Shown here one piece after another: positions 46,208-55,915 of a stretch of DNA of 64,000 bases. Source of the DNA: Gordonia hydrophobica NBRC 16057. Lineage in GTDB: Bacteria; Actinomycetota; Actinomycetes; Mycobacteriales; Mycobacteriaceae. Numbering within the stretch: the stretch's first letter is position 1; every line of letters begins with the position of its first letter. The notes below the pieces were generated by a model. It did not search any database and was not told the DNA's origin. It was given only the letters and a program-made list of their open reading frames with translations. Both the position numbers and the translations under genes were made by a program. Location of the stretch: positions 62,001-126,000 of the forward strand of contig NZ_BCWU01000001.1 of assembly GCF_001592365.1 (NCBI RefSeq), read 5' to 3'.

Positions 46208-47259
46208 GCATCGTCGAGAGCGTGCGCCGCGAGGTGGAACGCAACGCACTGCGCGCCCGTAACGGCATCAAGATGGCCGCTGGGATCTCCAGCGTCCAGA
46301 CCGGACTCACTCCGCGCGATCGCGTCTGGCAGAACGGACGTGCAGCGTTGTATCGCTACCGCAACGACGATGTCCGCTACCGTCCGCCGCTGTTGGTCGT
46401 GTTCAGCGTGGTGTCCAAGGCGTACATCCTGGACCTCACGCCCGGGAACAGCTTCGTCGAGCACCTGCTCGCCGGCGGGTTCGACGTCTACCTCCTCGAG
46501 TGGGGCGAGGCCGACGAGCGCGACGCCCGCAACGGGTTCGAGTACTACGTCGACGGCGCGATCCCCGCCGCCGTCCGGGAAGTCTGCAAGCGGTCGAAGG
46601 TCGACGAGGTCAGCCTGATCGGCTACTGCTTCGGCGGCGTCCTCACCCTGCTGCACGGGGCCCACCATCCGGACGCGCCGATCCGCTCGCACACGGTGAT
46701 GGCGTGCCCGGTCGACTACGCCCGGATGCCGCTCGCGCTGGCGATGACCGGCGGCGACGACCTGGAAACCATCCTCGGCGACGACGGCAACGTCCCCGCC
46801 GACGTCGTCTTCTCGGCGTTCCGTTCGCTGAAGCCGACCGCCGACATCACCGGGTACGTCGATCTCCTGGAGAAACTGTGGAACGACGACTACGTGCAGG
46901 CCTACCAGGCCATGAACGGTTGGGCGTCGGATCACGTGCCCATGGCCGGCGAACTCGCGCGGCAGATCTCGACGATGCTCGTCGAGAAGAACGGATTCGT
47001 CGAGGACGACCTGGTCCTCGGCGGCGACCGAGTGAGTCTGAAATCGATCACCGTGCCCTTCATGGCGGTGTTCGGGGAGAAGGACCACATCGTGCCCGCC
47101 GACGCGGCGTCGCCCGTCCTGGACCTGATCGGCTCAGAACAGAAGACGGAACTGCGGCTCACAGGCGGTCACATCGGGCTGGTCGTCGGCCGCACGGCCG
47201 CGAAGACCACGGTTCCCACCATCATCGAATTCCTCCAGAAGCAGAGCGAGGAGAAGTAG
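46204..47259 (+). CDS. phaC: class III PHA synthase-like protein PhaC
   Basis: 351 residues, the size of class III PhaC. The nucleophile box GYCFGG has Cys142 in place of the lipase Ser. The other triad members are Asp294 (FGEKDHIVPAD) and His323 (GGHIGLV), spacing almost identical to Allochromatium PhaC (149-302-331). The ILDLTPGNSFVEHLLAGGFDVYLLEWG segment is typical. It should polymerise hydroxyacyl-CoA into polyester granules, or in this group act on related acyl thioesters. Neighbours include a ligase, a reductase and a hydrolase. Confidence 0.85.
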   Translation: MSIVESVRREVERNALRARNGIKMAAGISSVQTGLTPRDRVWQNGRAALYRYRNDDVRYRPPLLVVFSVVSKAYILDLTPGNSFVEHLLAGGFDVYLLEWGEADERDARNGFEYYVDGAIPAAVREVCKRSKVDEVSLIGYCFGGVLTLLHGAHHPDAPIRSHTVMACPVDYARMPLALAMTGGDDLETILGDDGNVPADVVFSAFRSLKPTADITGYVDLLEKLWNDDYVQAYQAMNGWASDHVPMAGELARQISTMLVEKNGFVEDDLVLGGDRVSLKSITVPFMAVFGEKDHIVPADAASPVLDLIGSEQKTELRLTGGHIGLVVGRTAAKTTVPTIIEFLQKQSEEK

Positions 47260-47262
47260 CAC

Positions 47263-47793
47263 ATGCCTGCTGAAATTCGAGGTCTCAGCACCTCCGACGT
47301 GGCTGGACTGAACGCCATGTTCGGGCGGCTCTCGGACCTGGACCTGACCCTGATCCGCGAGGATCTGCAGAACCCCGAGCACGTCGCGGAGATGGCCGCC
47401 TCGCCCGACCTGCGATGGGTGGTCGTCGACGGTGACGACATCGTCGGCTGGGCGACGGTCAATCGGCTCCCCGGCTGGTCGAATCACGTCGGTGAACTGC
47501 GGATCGTCGTGGTCCCGCAGGCCCGGGGCGCGGGCCTCGGCCGAGACCTCACCAAACAGGCTCTCCGCGGCGGCTTCGGCGCGGGCCTGGAGAAGATCGT
47601 CATCGAGCTCGCGGCCGGTCAAGAGCGGGTGATCGAGTTGTTCTCCAGTCTCGGATTCACCGGTGAAGCCCTGCTCCGCGATCACATCCGCGACCGCGAC
47701 GGGGAGCTCCACGACCTCATCGTCCTCGCGCACTACGCGCGTGCGGGCCTCGACACGCTCGAGGCGATCGGCGTCGTCGACGCCCTCGGCTGA
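47263..47793 (+). CDS. GNAT-family acetyltransferase
   Basis: 176 residues. The acetyl-CoA loop is VVVPQARGAGLGRDLTKQALRGG; ELFSSLGFTGEALLRDHIRDRDGELHDLIVLAHY is the usual C-terminal GNAT pattern. It is encoded 3 bp after phaC in the same operon. The acceptor is unknown; it could modify a neighbouring enzyme, but nothing shows this. Confidence 0.78.
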   Translation: MPAEIRGLSTSDVAGLNAMFGRLSDLDLTLIREDLQNPEHVAEMAASPDLRWVVVDGDDIVGWATVNRLPGWSNHVGELRIVVVPQARGAGLGRDLTKQALRGGFGAGLEKIVIELAAGQERVIELFSSLGFTGEALLRDHIRDRDGELHDLIVLAHYARAGLDTLEAIGVVDALG

Positions 47794-47842
47794 CCTGCCT
47801 CACCCGTTCCCTTCAGACTTTCGATCAGGAGATACAACAGAA

Positions 47843-48610
47843 ATGTCAACAATCCTCGACACCTTTCGCCTCGACGGCAAGGTCGCGCTCGTGACCGGTG
47901 CATCGAGCGGCCTCGGCGTCGGCTTCGCGAAGGCCCTCGCCGACGTCGGCGCCGACGTCGTGCTGGCGGCACGGCGCACCGATCGCCTCGCTGACACCAA
48001 AGCTGCGATCGAGGCGATGGGTCGTCGTGCGCTCGCCGTCACCACCGATGTGGCCGATCCCGACCAGTGCACGGCGGCCGTGGAGGCGGCGATGGCCGAG
48101 TTCGGGCGGCTCGACGTCCTCGTCAACAACGCGGGCATCGCGGACTCGGTCCCCGCACTGCGGCAGGACCCCGACGAGTTCCGCAAGGTGATGGACGTCA
48201 ACCTCAACGGCACCTACTGGATGGCGCAGGCGTGCGCGCGGGTGATGCAGCCGGGAAGCGCGATCATCAACATCGCCAGCATCCTGGGCATCACGAGCGT
48301 GCTGATGCCGCAGGCAGGCTATTCGGCCAGCAAGTCGGCCGTCATCGGTCTCACACGCGACCTGGCGCAGCAGTGGACTCCGCGCAAGGGGATCCGCGTC
48401 AATGCGCTGGCGCCAGGCTACTTCGAGTCGGAGATGACCGGCGAGTTCGCCGAGGGCGTGCTCGAGAGCCGCGTGGTGCCGCGGACTCTGTTCGGTCGCC
48501 TCGGCAACGCCGGGGAGCTCGACTCGGCGCTCGTCTTCCTCGCCAGTGACGCCAGCAGTTACATGTCCGGGCTCACCATCCCGGTCGACGGCGGAATGCT
48601 GACGAACTGA
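47843..48610 (+). CDS. short-chain dehydrogenase/reductase
   Basis: 255 residues of classical SDR type. It contains TGASSGLG (nucleotide loop), NNAG, catalytic Ser/Tyr/Lys with YSASK, and a C-terminal GGMLTN. In a PHA-type operon the plausible reaction is 3-oxoacyl-CoA to 3-hydroxyacyl-CoA (PhaB-like) using NAD(P)H, but SDR specificity cannot be read from sequence. CAGGAG lies before ATG 47843. Confidence 0.82.
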   Translation: MSTILDTFRLDGKVALVTGASSGLGVGFAKALADVGADVVLAARRTDRLADTKAAIEAMGRRALAVTTDVADPDQCTAAVEAAMAEFGRLDVLVNNAGIADSVPALRQDPDEFRKVMDVNLNGTYWMAQACARVMQPGSAIINIASILGITSVLMPQAGYSASKSAVIGLTRDLAQQWTPRKGIRVNALAPGYFESEMTGEFAEGVLESRVVPRTLFGRLGNAGELDSALVFLASDASSYMSGLTIPVDGGMLTN

Positions 48611-49407
48611 TGACCGCGGCCCCGACGAGGTCAGACCCGACCGCCGTGACCCGGCGTCCCGCACACAAGCCGAGTCTGGCTCTGACATCGACTGACTTCA
48701 CGCGGGCCGTCTGGGAGCTCGGCGCGTACGCATGGATGTGGCCGACGATGGTGTCCGCACCGATCAGCGACGATACGCAGCCGGTGCTGGTGCTGCCCGG
48801 GTTCACCACCCCGGATATGACAACGCTGCCGCTGCGCACCACGCTCAAGGCCCTCGGCTATCCGACGTACGGCTGGGGTCTGGGCGTCAACATCGGGCCG
48901 AGCCGACGAATCCTGCGCGGCATGCGGCGCAGGCTCGACGAAGTCTACGACGAGCACGGGCAGCCGGTGAGCCTGGTCGGGTGGAGCCTGGGCGGCATCT
49001 TCGCTCGGGAGCTCGCGCGAGAGACGCCGGAGAAGGTGCGGCAGGTGATCACCCTCGGCAGTCCGTTCCGGATGGAGACGGAGGAGCAGAGCCGCGCGAA
49101 GCCTGCGTTCGATCTGATGTCGCCGTTTCACGCTCGGCCGCTCGGCGTCCCGCTGGAGGCCGACGCGCCGCCGCTGGCGATGCCGTCGACCGCTTTCTAC
49201 AGCCGGTACGACGGGGTCGTCGCCTGGCAGACATGTCGCGACCAGCCGACTGAGCTCAGCGAGAACATCGAGGTCGTGAGCTCGCACCTCGGATTCGGGC
49301 ACAATCTGGCGGCCGTGTGGGGCGTCGCCGATCGACTCGCCCAACCCGCGGGCCGACTCACGCCGTTCACACCGCCTCGCTGGCTGCGGCCCGCGTTCCC
49401 GAGGTAG
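48610..49407 (+). CDS. alpha/beta hydrolase, lipase-like
   Basis: 265 residues. GWSLGGIFAREL holds the nucleophile elbow. PVLVLPGFTTPDMTTLPLRTTLKALGY and HLGFGHN supply the oxyanion and His regions. It overlaps the SDR stop by 1 nt (TGATG), closing the operon. It resembles actinobacterial triacylglycerol lipases and could be a depolymerase or esterase acting with PhaC; this is inference. Confidence 0.8.
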   Translation: MTAAPTRSDPTAVTRRPAHKPSLALTSTDFTRAVWELGAYAWMWPTMVSAPISDDTQPVLVLPGFTTPDMTTLPLRTTLKALGYPTYGWGLGVNIGPSRRILRGMRRRLDEVYDEHGQPVSLVGWSLGGIFARELARETPEKVRQVITLGSPFRMETEEQSRAKPAFDLMSPFHARPLGVPLEADAPPLAMPSTAFYSRYDGVVAWQTCRDQPTELSENIEVVSSHLGFGHNLAAVWGVADRLAQPAGRLTPFTPPRWLRPAFPR

Positions 49408-49450
49408 ATCCGCGCCGCCGGGTCCCCGCCTCCGTCCGCTTAGCGAAAAG

Positions 49451-49515
49451 ATCTGCCCGAGCAGCACTCTCCGTCGGCAATGTTCCGTCGGAGAGTGCTG
49501 CTCGGGCAGATTTTT
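49451..49515 (+). terminator. strong terminator before the propane operon
   Basis: Arms 49451-49473 and 49489-49511 are perfectly complementary over 23 bp with a 15-nt loop, followed by TTTTT. An A-run on the other side lets it act on both strands. It isolates the propane operon from the PHA-like operon. Confidence 0.9.
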
Positions 49516-49551
49516 GCATCCTGTCCGCACACACGTCGAATGCGTCTTCCA

Positions 49552-49592
49552 TCTCACTGCAAGGACAATGTGATCCGTATCTCATAGTGAGA
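49552..49592 (+). promoter_or_regulatory. candidate MimR operator upstream of prmA
   Basis: The perfect palindrome TCTCA-TAG-TGAGA (49580-49592) is preceded by a half-site TCTCA at 49552, 28 bp away. Its centre is 97 bp upstream of prmA, a typical activator distance. The same TCTCA-N3-TGAGA occurs before mimR (60452-60464). No convincing -35/-10 pair could be picked between here and 49671. Confidence 0.65.
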
Positions 49593-49682
49593 CGGTCGCA
49601 TCGCGCTGAGCGCACTTGAATTGCTTCTACCACGTCAGCCAAGAGTCGACACACAGCCGACTCTCCGACTAGGAGGCAAATT

Positions 49683-51332
49683 TTGAGTAGGCAGAGCCTT
49701 ACCAAGGCGCATGCAAAGATCACGGAATTGTCGTGGGAACCAACATTCGCCACTCCGGCGACTCGGTTCGGTACCGACTACACGTTTGAGAAGGCTCCCA
49801 AGAAGGATCCGCTCAAGCAGATCATGCGGTCGTATTTCCCCATGGAGGAGGAGAAGGACAACCGCGTCTACGGCGCGATGGACGGCGCCATTCGCGGCAA
49901 CATGTTCCGACAGGTTCAGGAGCGGTGGCTCGAATGGCAAAAGCTGTTTCTGTCGATCATTCCCTTCCCGGAGATCTCCGCGGCCCGCGCCATGCCGATG
50001 GCGATCGACGCGGTGCCGAACCCCGAGATTCACAACGGACTCGCGGTACAGATGATCGACGAAGTACGGCACTCGACGATTCAGATGAATCTGAAGAAGC
50101 TGTACATGAACAACTACATCGACCCGGCCGGCTTCGACATCACGGAGAAGGCGTTCGCGAACAACTACGCGGGCACGATCGGCCGCCAGTTCGGCGAGGG
50201 ATTCATCACCGGTGACGCGATCACCGCGGCCAACATCTATTTGACCGTGGTCGCGGAGACCGCCTTCACGAACACCTTGTTCGTCGCCATGCCGGACGAG
50301 GCGGCGGCCAATGGCGACTACCTGTTGCCGACGGTCTTCCACTCGGTGCAGTCGGACGAGTCGCGCCACATCTCGAACGGCTACTCCATTCTCTTGATGG
50401 CACTCGCCGATGAACGCAACCGGCCGTTGCTGGAACGGGACCTGCGTTACGCCTGGTGGAACAACCACTGCGTGGTGGACGCGGCGATCGGCACCTTCAT
50501 CGAGTACGGGACCAAGGACCGTCGGAAGGATCGCGAGAGCTACGCCGAGATGTGGCGTCGGTGGATCTACGACGACTACTACCGCAGCTACCTGCTCCCG
50601 CTGGAGAAGTACGGTCTGACGATTCCGCACGACCTGGTCGAGGAAGCCTGGAAGCGCATCGTCGACAAGCACTACGTGCACGAGGTCGCACGGTTCTTCG
50701 CCACCGGTTGGCCGGTCAACTACTGGCGCATCGATGCGATGACCGACACCGACTTCGAATGGTTCGAAGAGAAGTACCCCGGTTGGTACAACAAGTTCGG
50801 CAAGTGGTGGGAGAACTACAACCGTCTGGCCTACCCGGGTCGGAACAAGCCGATCGCGTTCGAGGAGGTCGGATACCAGTATCCGCACCGTTGCTGGACG
50901 TGCATGGTTCCGTGCCTCATCCGTGAGGACATGGTCGACGACAAGGTCGACGGACAGTGGCGTACCTACTGCTCGGAGACCTGCCACTGGACCGACGTCA
51001 CCGCATTCCGCGGTGAGTACGAGGGCCGCGAGACGCCGAATATGGGGCGTCTCACCGGATTCCGTGAGTGGGAGACGTTGCATCACGGCGGCGATCTCGC
51101 CGACATCGTGCAGAACCTCGGCTACGTCCGCGACGACGGTAAGACGTTGATCGGCCAGCCGCACCTGCATCTCGACGACCCGAAGAAGCTGTGGACTCTC
51201 GACGATGTCCGCGGCATTCAGTTCAACAGTCCCAATGTGGTGTTGAACGAGATGTCTGACGCCGAACGCGAGAAGCATCTCGCCGACTACCGGGCAGACA
51301 CGGTTGCTGCGGCGTACTACGCCGCCAACTGA
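49683..51332 (+). CDS. prmA: propane 2-monooxygenase hydroxylase large subunit
   Basis: 549 residues, matching the propane monooxygenase alpha subunit of Gordonia and the mycobacterial MimA nearly throughout. It is a soluble diiron monooxygenase subunit: two ExxH pairs are seen at E127-x2-H130 (IDEVRHS) and E226-x2-H229 (SDESRHI). A C-terminal Cys-rich patch CWTCMVPC plus CSETCHW could bind structural metal. It hydroxylates propane to 2-propanol with O2; homologues also oxidise phenol and small ethers. The TTG start 49683 lies 6 nt after AGGAGG. Confidence 0.96.
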   Translation: MSRQSLTKAHAKITELSWEPTFATPATRFGTDYTFEKAPKKDPLKQIMRSYFPMEEEKDNRVYGAMDGAIRGNMFRQVQERWLEWQKLFLSIIPFPEISAARAMPMAIDAVPNPEIHNGLAVQMIDEVRHSTIQMNLKKLYMNNYIDPAGFDITEKAFANNYAGTIGRQFGEGFITGDAITAANIYLTVVAETAFTNTLFVAMPDEAAANGDYLLPTVFHSVQSDESRHISNGYSILLMALADERNRPLLERDLRYAWWNNHCVVDAAIGTFIEYGTKDRRKDRESYAEMWRRWIYDDYYRSYLLPLEKYGLTIPHDLVEEAWKRIVDKHYVHEVARFFATGWPVNYWRIDAMTDTDFEWFEEKYPGWYNKFGKWWENYNRLAYPGRNKPIAFEEVGYQYPHRCWTCMVPCLIREDMVDDKVDGQWRTYCSETCHWTDVTAFRGEYEGRETPNMGRLTGFREWETLHHGGDLADIVQNLGYVRDDGKTLIGQPHLHLDDPKKLWTLDDVRGIQFNSPNVVLNEMSDAEREKHLADYRADTVAAAYYAAN

Positions 51333-51344
51333 CTCGTCATCACC

Positions 51345-51382
51345 GGTGGGTCGCCCCGACGGAATCGTCGGGGCGGTCCACC
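51345..51382 (+). other. hairpin between prmA and prmB
   Basis: GCCCCGACG (51353-51361) pairs with CGTCGGGGC (51366-51374) around a GAAT loop. An outer GGTGG/CCACC pair (51345-51349 with 51378-51382) extends it. No T-run follows, so it may stabilise the prmA message or partly terminate. Confidence 0.6.
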
Positions 51383-51425
51383 ACCCTTCCTAAACTTCAC
51401 CATTCTGCTTCACCGAGGAGTCATT

Positions 51426-52469
51426 GTGTCCGACACTCACCGCATCAACTTCGTGCCCGTGGACATCGAGATGGAAGTCGGCGAGGACGAGACGATCCTC
51501 GACGCCGCGTTCCGCCAAGGCATACACCTCATGCACGGGTGTCGTGAAGGACGCTGCTCCGCGTGCAAATCCATGGTTCTCGACGGCGACGTCCAGATGG
51601 ACGATTACTCGACATTCGCGTGTAACGATGCCGAAGTCGAGGAGGGCTATGTCCTTCTCTGTCGGACGTGGGCGTATGACGACTGCGAGATCGAACTGTT
51701 GAACTTCGACGAAGACGAACTTCTCGGAGGAGCGCCGATTCAAGACATTCGGACGAAGATCGTCGCGATCGAGCCGAAGACTGCCGACATCGTCTCCCTG
51801 CAATTGGAAGCGGTGGAGCCGGCTGAATTCGAATTCAAATCGGGACAGTTCGTGGACATTCACGTGCCCGGCCATGAAGGCGTCACGAGATCGTTCTCGT
51901 TGGCAACCACCCAGGCTGACCCGAAACATTTCGAATTCCTCATCAAGAAGTATCCCGGCGGTCTTTTCGCAGGGCTGCTGGACGACGGGCTCGAGGTCGG
52001 CGCCGATCTCGACCTCACCGGGCCCTATGGGTCGTTCACCATCAAAGACGGACGGGTCTTGCCGATCATTCTGGTCGGTGGCGGCGCAGGCATGGCCCCC
52101 GTGCTCTCGCTGCTTCGGCACGCCAGCGAAATCGGACTGGAACGTCCGATGCGCTTCTACTACGGAGCGCGTACGGCGTCGGATCTGTTCTACCTCGACG
52201 AGATCGCCGCTCTCGGTGCACAACTCGCCGATTTCGAGTTCATCGCCTGTCTCTCGGAGTCGCTCGACGACCTGCCCGCGGGAGTTCGAGTGGAGCAGGG
52301 CAACGTCACCGACGTCGTCGACCGGAACGAAGCCGAACTCGGCCGCACCGAGGTGTATCTCTGCGGCCCGCCGCCGATGGTCGACGCCGCGCTCGCGCTC
52401 GCCGACTCCAAGCTCGTCCCGAAGGACCAAGTCTTCTACGACAAGTTCACCAGCCCGGCGTTCGACTGA
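51426..52469 (+). CDS. prmB: propane monooxygenase reductase
   Basis: 347 residues. The N-terminal plant-type 2Fe-2S domain has Cys39, 44, 47 and 79 (CREGRCSAC ... LLC). An FAD domain with RSFSLA (about 160) and an NAD domain with GGGAGMAPVLSLL follow. It passes electrons from NADH to the hydroxylase. The start is GTG 51426 behind GAGGAG. The order A-B-C-D, with the reductase second, is typical of propane clusters. Confidence 0.95.
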   Translation: MSDTHRINFVPVDIEMEVGEDETILDAAFRQGIHLMHGCREGRCSACKSMVLDGDVQMDDYSTFACNDAEVEEGYVLLCRTWAYDDCEIELLNFDEDELLGGAPIQDIRTKIVAIEPKTADIVSLQLEAVEPAEFEFKSGQFVDIHVPGHEGVTRSFSLATTQADPKHFEFLIKKYPGGLFAGLLDDGLEVGADLDLTGPYGSFTIKDGRVLPIILVGGGAGMAPVLSLLRHASEIGLERPMRFYYGARTASDLFYLDEIAALGAQLADFEFIACLSESLDDLPAGVRVEQGNVTDVVDRNEAELGRTEVYLCGPPPMVDAALALADSKLVPKDQVFYDKFTSPAFD

Positions 52470-52539
52470 TCGTCCACGCCGCTGAGCTACCCAGCCCTTG
52501 TACAGGCCGACCTGGCCGCTGCAGAGAGGAACACCCAGC

Positions 52540-53646
52540 ATGTCCGCACCAAGCGCACCACGGGAAAGAAGCTTCCCGAGCATCGAATTCACGGATGCTG
52601 AAGCCGGCGCCCTGGAATTTCCGAGCTCGAAGAGCCGAAAGTTCAGCTACTTCGAACCATCGAAGAAGCGCGCGACGATGTATGAGGAAGTCACCGTCGA
52701 CGTTCAGCCAGACCCGGCCCGCCACCTGACGCAGGGCTGGATCTACGGATTCGGCACCGGACCCGGGGGATACCCCCACGAGTGGACGCAGGCGCGCTCG
52801 AGCAACTGGCACGAATTCCTCGACCCCAACGAGGAGTGGGACCAGACCATCTACCGGAACAACTCGGCAGTCGTTCATCAGGTGGAGCTGTGTCTGCGCA
52901 ACGCCAAACGCGCCCATGCCTACGGTGGCTGGAACCGGCCGTGGCTGAAGTTCATCGAACGCAACCTCGGTGCCTGGATGCACGCCGAGAACGGTCTCGC
53001 GTTGCACGTGTTCACCTCGATCCAGCGGTCCGGACCGACGAACATGATCAACACGGCGGTGGCCGTCAACGCGGCACACAAGATGCGGTTTGCGCAAGAC
53101 CTCGCCTTGTTCAATCTGGACCTGGCCGACGAAATGCCGGACTTCGACGGCGCGGCGCACAAAGAGGTGTGGCAGAACGCCGTCGAATGGCAGCCGACGC
53201 GTGAAGCCGTCGAGCGCCTCACCGCGATCGGCGATTGGTGCCAACTGTTGTTCGTGACGAACATCGTCTTCGAACAGCTCGTCGGCTCCTTGTTCCGCAG
53301 CGATCTGGTGATGCAGGTGGCTGCCCGCAACGGCGACTACATCACGCCGACGATCGTCGGCACCGGTGAGCACGACTACGACCGCGACCTGGCCTACACG
53401 CGCAATCTGTTCCGGATGCTCTCGCGCGATCCGGAACACGGTGAGTACAACCGTGAACTGTTCGGGCAGTGGATGGCCGAATGGGTGCCGCGGTGCCTGG
53501 ATGCGGCCCGTGCGCTGCAGCCGATCTGGTCGCAGCCTGCAGAGAAGTCAATAACGTTCGCTTCCAGCCTGGAAGCCGCCATCAACAATTTCCGTGAAGT
53601 CCTGACGACCATCGAGGTCGACGTTCCCAAGGAGCTGAACCAGTGA
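52540..53646 (+). CDS. prmC: propane monooxygenase hydroxylase small subunit
   Basis: 368 residues of the ferritin-like beta-subunit type. It is related to the large subunit but lacks the diiron ligands, as usual for these subunits. It forms the (AC)2 hydroxylase with PrmA. Characteristic runs include [19 protein letters not shown] and [23 protein letters not shown] 52540 follows GAGAGGA. Its stop overlaps prmD by 4 nt. Confidence 0.94.
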   Translation: MSAPSAPRERSFPSIEFTDAEAGALEFPSSKSRKFSYFEPSKKRATMYEEVTVDVQPDPARHLTQGWIYGFGTGPGGYPHEWTQARSSNWHEFLDPNEEWDQTIYRNNSAVVHQVELCLRNAKRAHAYGGWNRPWLKFIERNLGAWMHAENGLALHVFTSIQRSGPTNMINTAVAVNAAHKMRFAQDLALFNLDLADEMPDFDGAAHKEVWQNAVEWQPTREAVERLTAIGDWCQLLFVTNIVFEQLVGSLFRSDLVMQVAARNGDYITPTIVGTGEHDYDRDLAYTRNLFRMLSRDPEHGEYNRELFGQWMAEWVPRCLDAARALQPIWSQPAEKSITFASSLEAAINNFREVLTTIEVDVPKELNQ

Positions 53647-53984
53647 GTATGAATTTCGGATCGTCCACCGAGTTTTCGAACATGTGCGGCGTGACCCTGA
53701 TGAACACTCCGATCGGTCGCGTCGTCGCCGACGTGATGGGCGCCAAAGAAGGCGTCGAACTGACCGAGTATCCGTCGATGATCCGCGTCGACGGGAGCGG
53801 CCGGCTCAATTTCGACTACGAGGAACTGACCGACGCGCTCGGTCAAGACTTCGACGGCTCGGTCTTCGAAGAGATCAGCTCGACGCACTACGGCCGCATG
53901 GTCCACCTCGACGACCAGACGATCCTGTTCGCCAGCCCGGAGGACGCGGCCGAGTACATCGGTTTCGACCTGACCGCCTCCTGA
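53643..53984 (+). CDS. prmD: propane monooxygenase coupling (effector) protein
   Basis: 113 residues of the MmoB/DmpM family. It contains [39 protein letters not shown] and a [16 protein letters not shown] helix. It binds the hydroxylase and tunes oxygen activation. GTG overlaps the prmC TGA (GTGA), suggesting translational coupling. Confidence 0.94.
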   Translation: MSMNFGSSTEFSNMCGVTLMNTPIGRVVADVMGAKEGVELTEYPSMIRVDGSGRLNFDYEELTDALGQDFDGSVFEEISSTHYGRMVHLDDQTILFASPEDAAEYIGFDLTAS

Positions 53985-53989
53985 AGACG

Positions 53990-54031
53990 CTCCTCGCCGG
54001 GTCGGCCCATCACCCGCGACCCGGCGAGGAG
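53990..54031 (+). other. 15-bp hairpin between prmD and the amidohydrolase
   Basis: CTCCTCGCCGGGTCG (53990-54004) and CGACCCGGCGAGGAG (54017-54031) are perfect complements around 12 nt. It has no T-run. It divides the monooxygenase genes from the accessory genes and may lower their expression. Confidence 0.7.
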
Positions 54032-54109
54032 TCACCATCCGACACGAACCCACCGAGACACGCGATCCGCACAGTCATCGCGTCGACGAATGAAAGTGAG
54101 TGACCTGAC

Positions 54110-55111
54110 ATGTATGAGAAGAATGGCGAGAAGTATTTCATCGTCGACGCGCACGTCCACCTGTGGGACGGTCGCGCTGAGAACCACAAGAACATTCACG
54201 GCAAACAGTTCATCGACTGCTTCTACGACTATCACCGCAATCTGAGCCCCGAAGAAGAGGTCTGGGAGTACGACGAGTACACCTACTACGGCGGCGATCG
54301 GATGATGAAGGACTTGTTCGTCGACGGATATGTCGACCACGCAATCGTCCAGCCGACTGTTCTCGCTGAGTTCTACAAGACCGGTTTCTCGCAGTATCGG
54401 GAGATCGAAGATCTCCGGGCCAAGAACCCCGACATCCTTACTCACAATTACGCCTACGACCCCCGCCACGGAGAAGATGGGCTTGAGAAACTCCGTCGTG
54501 ATGCCGCCAAACACCAGTTCACCGGAGTCAAGCTCTACACGGCGGACTGGTACGGCGAGTCTCGCGGCTACAAGCTCGATGACCCGTGGTCGCGGCGCTA
54601 TCTCGAAGAGTGCCTGAAACTGGGTGTCAAGAACGTCCACGTTCACAAGGGCCCCACCATTCGGCCCCTCGACAAGGACGCTTTCGATGTGGGCGATGTC
54701 GACAAGGTCGCGACCGACTACACCGATCTCAACTTCATCATCGAACACGTCGGTCTGCCACGCCTCGAGGATTTCTGCTGGATCGCGACGCAGGAGCCGA
54801 ACGTCTACGGCGGACTCGCGGTGGCGATGCCGTTCATCCACACCAGGCCGCGCTACTTCGCGCAGATCATCGGTGAGCTCCTGTACTGGCTGGATGAGGA
54901 TCGCATTCTGTTCTCGAGCGACTATGCGCTGTGGACCCCGCGGTGGCTGATCGAGAAGTTCGTTGATTTCCAGATCCCGGAGGACATGACCGAGTACGCA
55001 CCGCTGACAGTCGACCAGAAGAAGAAGATCCTCGGACTGAATGCAGCCGCGCTGTATCCGCACATCCAGGTTCCCGCGGAACTGCAACTGCCGTCGTCGG
55101 CACTGGTTTAG
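54110..55111 (+). CDS. amidohydrolase-family protein of propane clusters
   Basis: 333 residues of the amidohydrolase 2 (ACMSD-like) family. Metal ligands are visible: HxH in VDAHVHLWD (about residue 16), His in VHVHKG, His in IIEHVGLPR and Asp in SSDYALW. Its homologues occupy this place in known prm/mim clusters, but no substrate has been shown to my knowledge. It may assist assembly or hydrolyse a metabolite. Confidence 0.85.
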   Translation: MYEKNGEKYFIVDAHVHLWDGRAENHKNIHGKQFIDCFYDYHRNLSPEEEVWEYDEYTYYGGDRMMKDLFVDGYVDHAIVQPTVLAEFYKTGFSQYREIEDLRAKNPDILTHNYAYDPRHGEDGLEKLRRDAAKHQFTGVKLYTADWYGESRGYKLDDPWSRRYLEECLKLGVKNVHVHKGPTIRPLDKDAFDVGDVDKVATDYTDLNFIIEHVGLPRLEDFCWIATQEPNVYGGLAVAMPFIHTRPRYFAQIIGELLYWLDEDRILFSSDYALWTPRWLIEKFVDFQIPEDMTEYAPLTVDQKKKILGLNAAALYPHIQVPAELQLPSSALV

Positions 55112-55120
55112 GAGACCGTG

Positions 55121-55915
55121 ATGACTGCGCTGGAGCAACGGGCTCAGACGTCTGCGGGCTCGCCGGGCACGGATGAGAGTCTCGAGTCGAAGATCATGGA
55201 CGGCCTGGGAACCGTGATGGATCCGGAGCTGGACGAACCGATCACCGAGCTGAAGTTCGTTCGCTCGATCGCCATCGACGATGACGGGGTGTCGGTTCAC
55301 CTCCGGTTGCCGACGTCGTTCTGCTCCCCGAACTTCGCCTACTTGATGGCGTCGGACGCCGTTGATGCGCTCGAGCTCATCGACGACATCGGGGTGGTGC
55401 GGGTGTATCTCGACGACCACCACGACAGCGACAAGATCAATGCGGGCCTCGCAGCTCGGGCGGGCTATCGAGGCACCTTCGGGCAGGAGGCGCAGGAGAG
55501 CCTCGTCGAACTCCGCGAGACGTTCCTGCGGAAGGCCCACACCGCAGCCATGGAGCGCAGTCTGTCGCGCCTGATCGCCCAGGGATCGGCGACATCGGAG
55601 ACCGTCGGGCGGGTCACCCTGCGTGACCTGCCCGAGGACCAGACGACATTCGCGCTTCGGCGTCGGCGGACGGCGATCGGACTCAGCCTGTGTCCCAACG
55701 CGCCGGTCCTGGTCGACGACCAGGGGCGGTCGCTACCGGACGATCAGGTGCCGATCCGATTGCGGTTCGCTCGATCGGTCCGAATCTCGATCGAGGGCAA
55801 TTCTCACTTCTGTCGCGGCTTGTTGGCAACGCGTTATGCCGACGACGGCGACTGTGCGGGCACCGACGGCCCGCTCATCACCAACATGCGCACCCGCGCG
55901 GAGAGGTCGTCATGA
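55121..55915 (+). CDS. MIP18/DUF59-domain protein with a long C-terminal extension
   Basis: 264 residues. Residues about 24-110 form a DUF59 (MIP18, iron-sulphur assembly) domain: MDGLGTVMDPELDEPITELKFV ... RLPTSFCSPNFAYLMA. The other 150 residues are an extension with LSLCPNAPVLVDDQG and GNSHFCRGLLATRY, unknown to me outside propane clusters. A role in loading iron into PrmA or the 2Fe-2S of PrmB is likely. ATG 55121 follows GAGACC; the stop overlaps the ADH start (ATGA). Confidence 0.82.
   Translation: MTALEQRAQTSAGSPGTDESLESKIMDGLGTVMDPELDEPITELKFVRSIAIDDDGVSVHLRLPTSFCSPNFAYLMASDAVDALELIDDIGVVRVYLDDHHDSDKINAGLAARAGYRGTFGQEAQESLVELRETFLRKAHTAAMERSLSRLIAQGSATSETVGRVTLRDLPEDQTTFALRRRRTAIGLSLCPNAPVLVDDQGRSLPDDQVPIRLRFARSVRISIEGNSHFCRGLLATRYADDGDCAGTDGPLITNMRTRAERSS

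Noticed and set aside
46204..47259. PhaC-like protein as an ordinary lipase
   Set aside because: The nucleophile is Cys in GYCFGG and triad spacing matches class III PHA synthases.
49516..49670. Sigma54 -24/-12 promoter before prmA
   Set aside because: No GG-N10-GC pattern at a usable place, and this MimR lacks the sigma54-contact loop.
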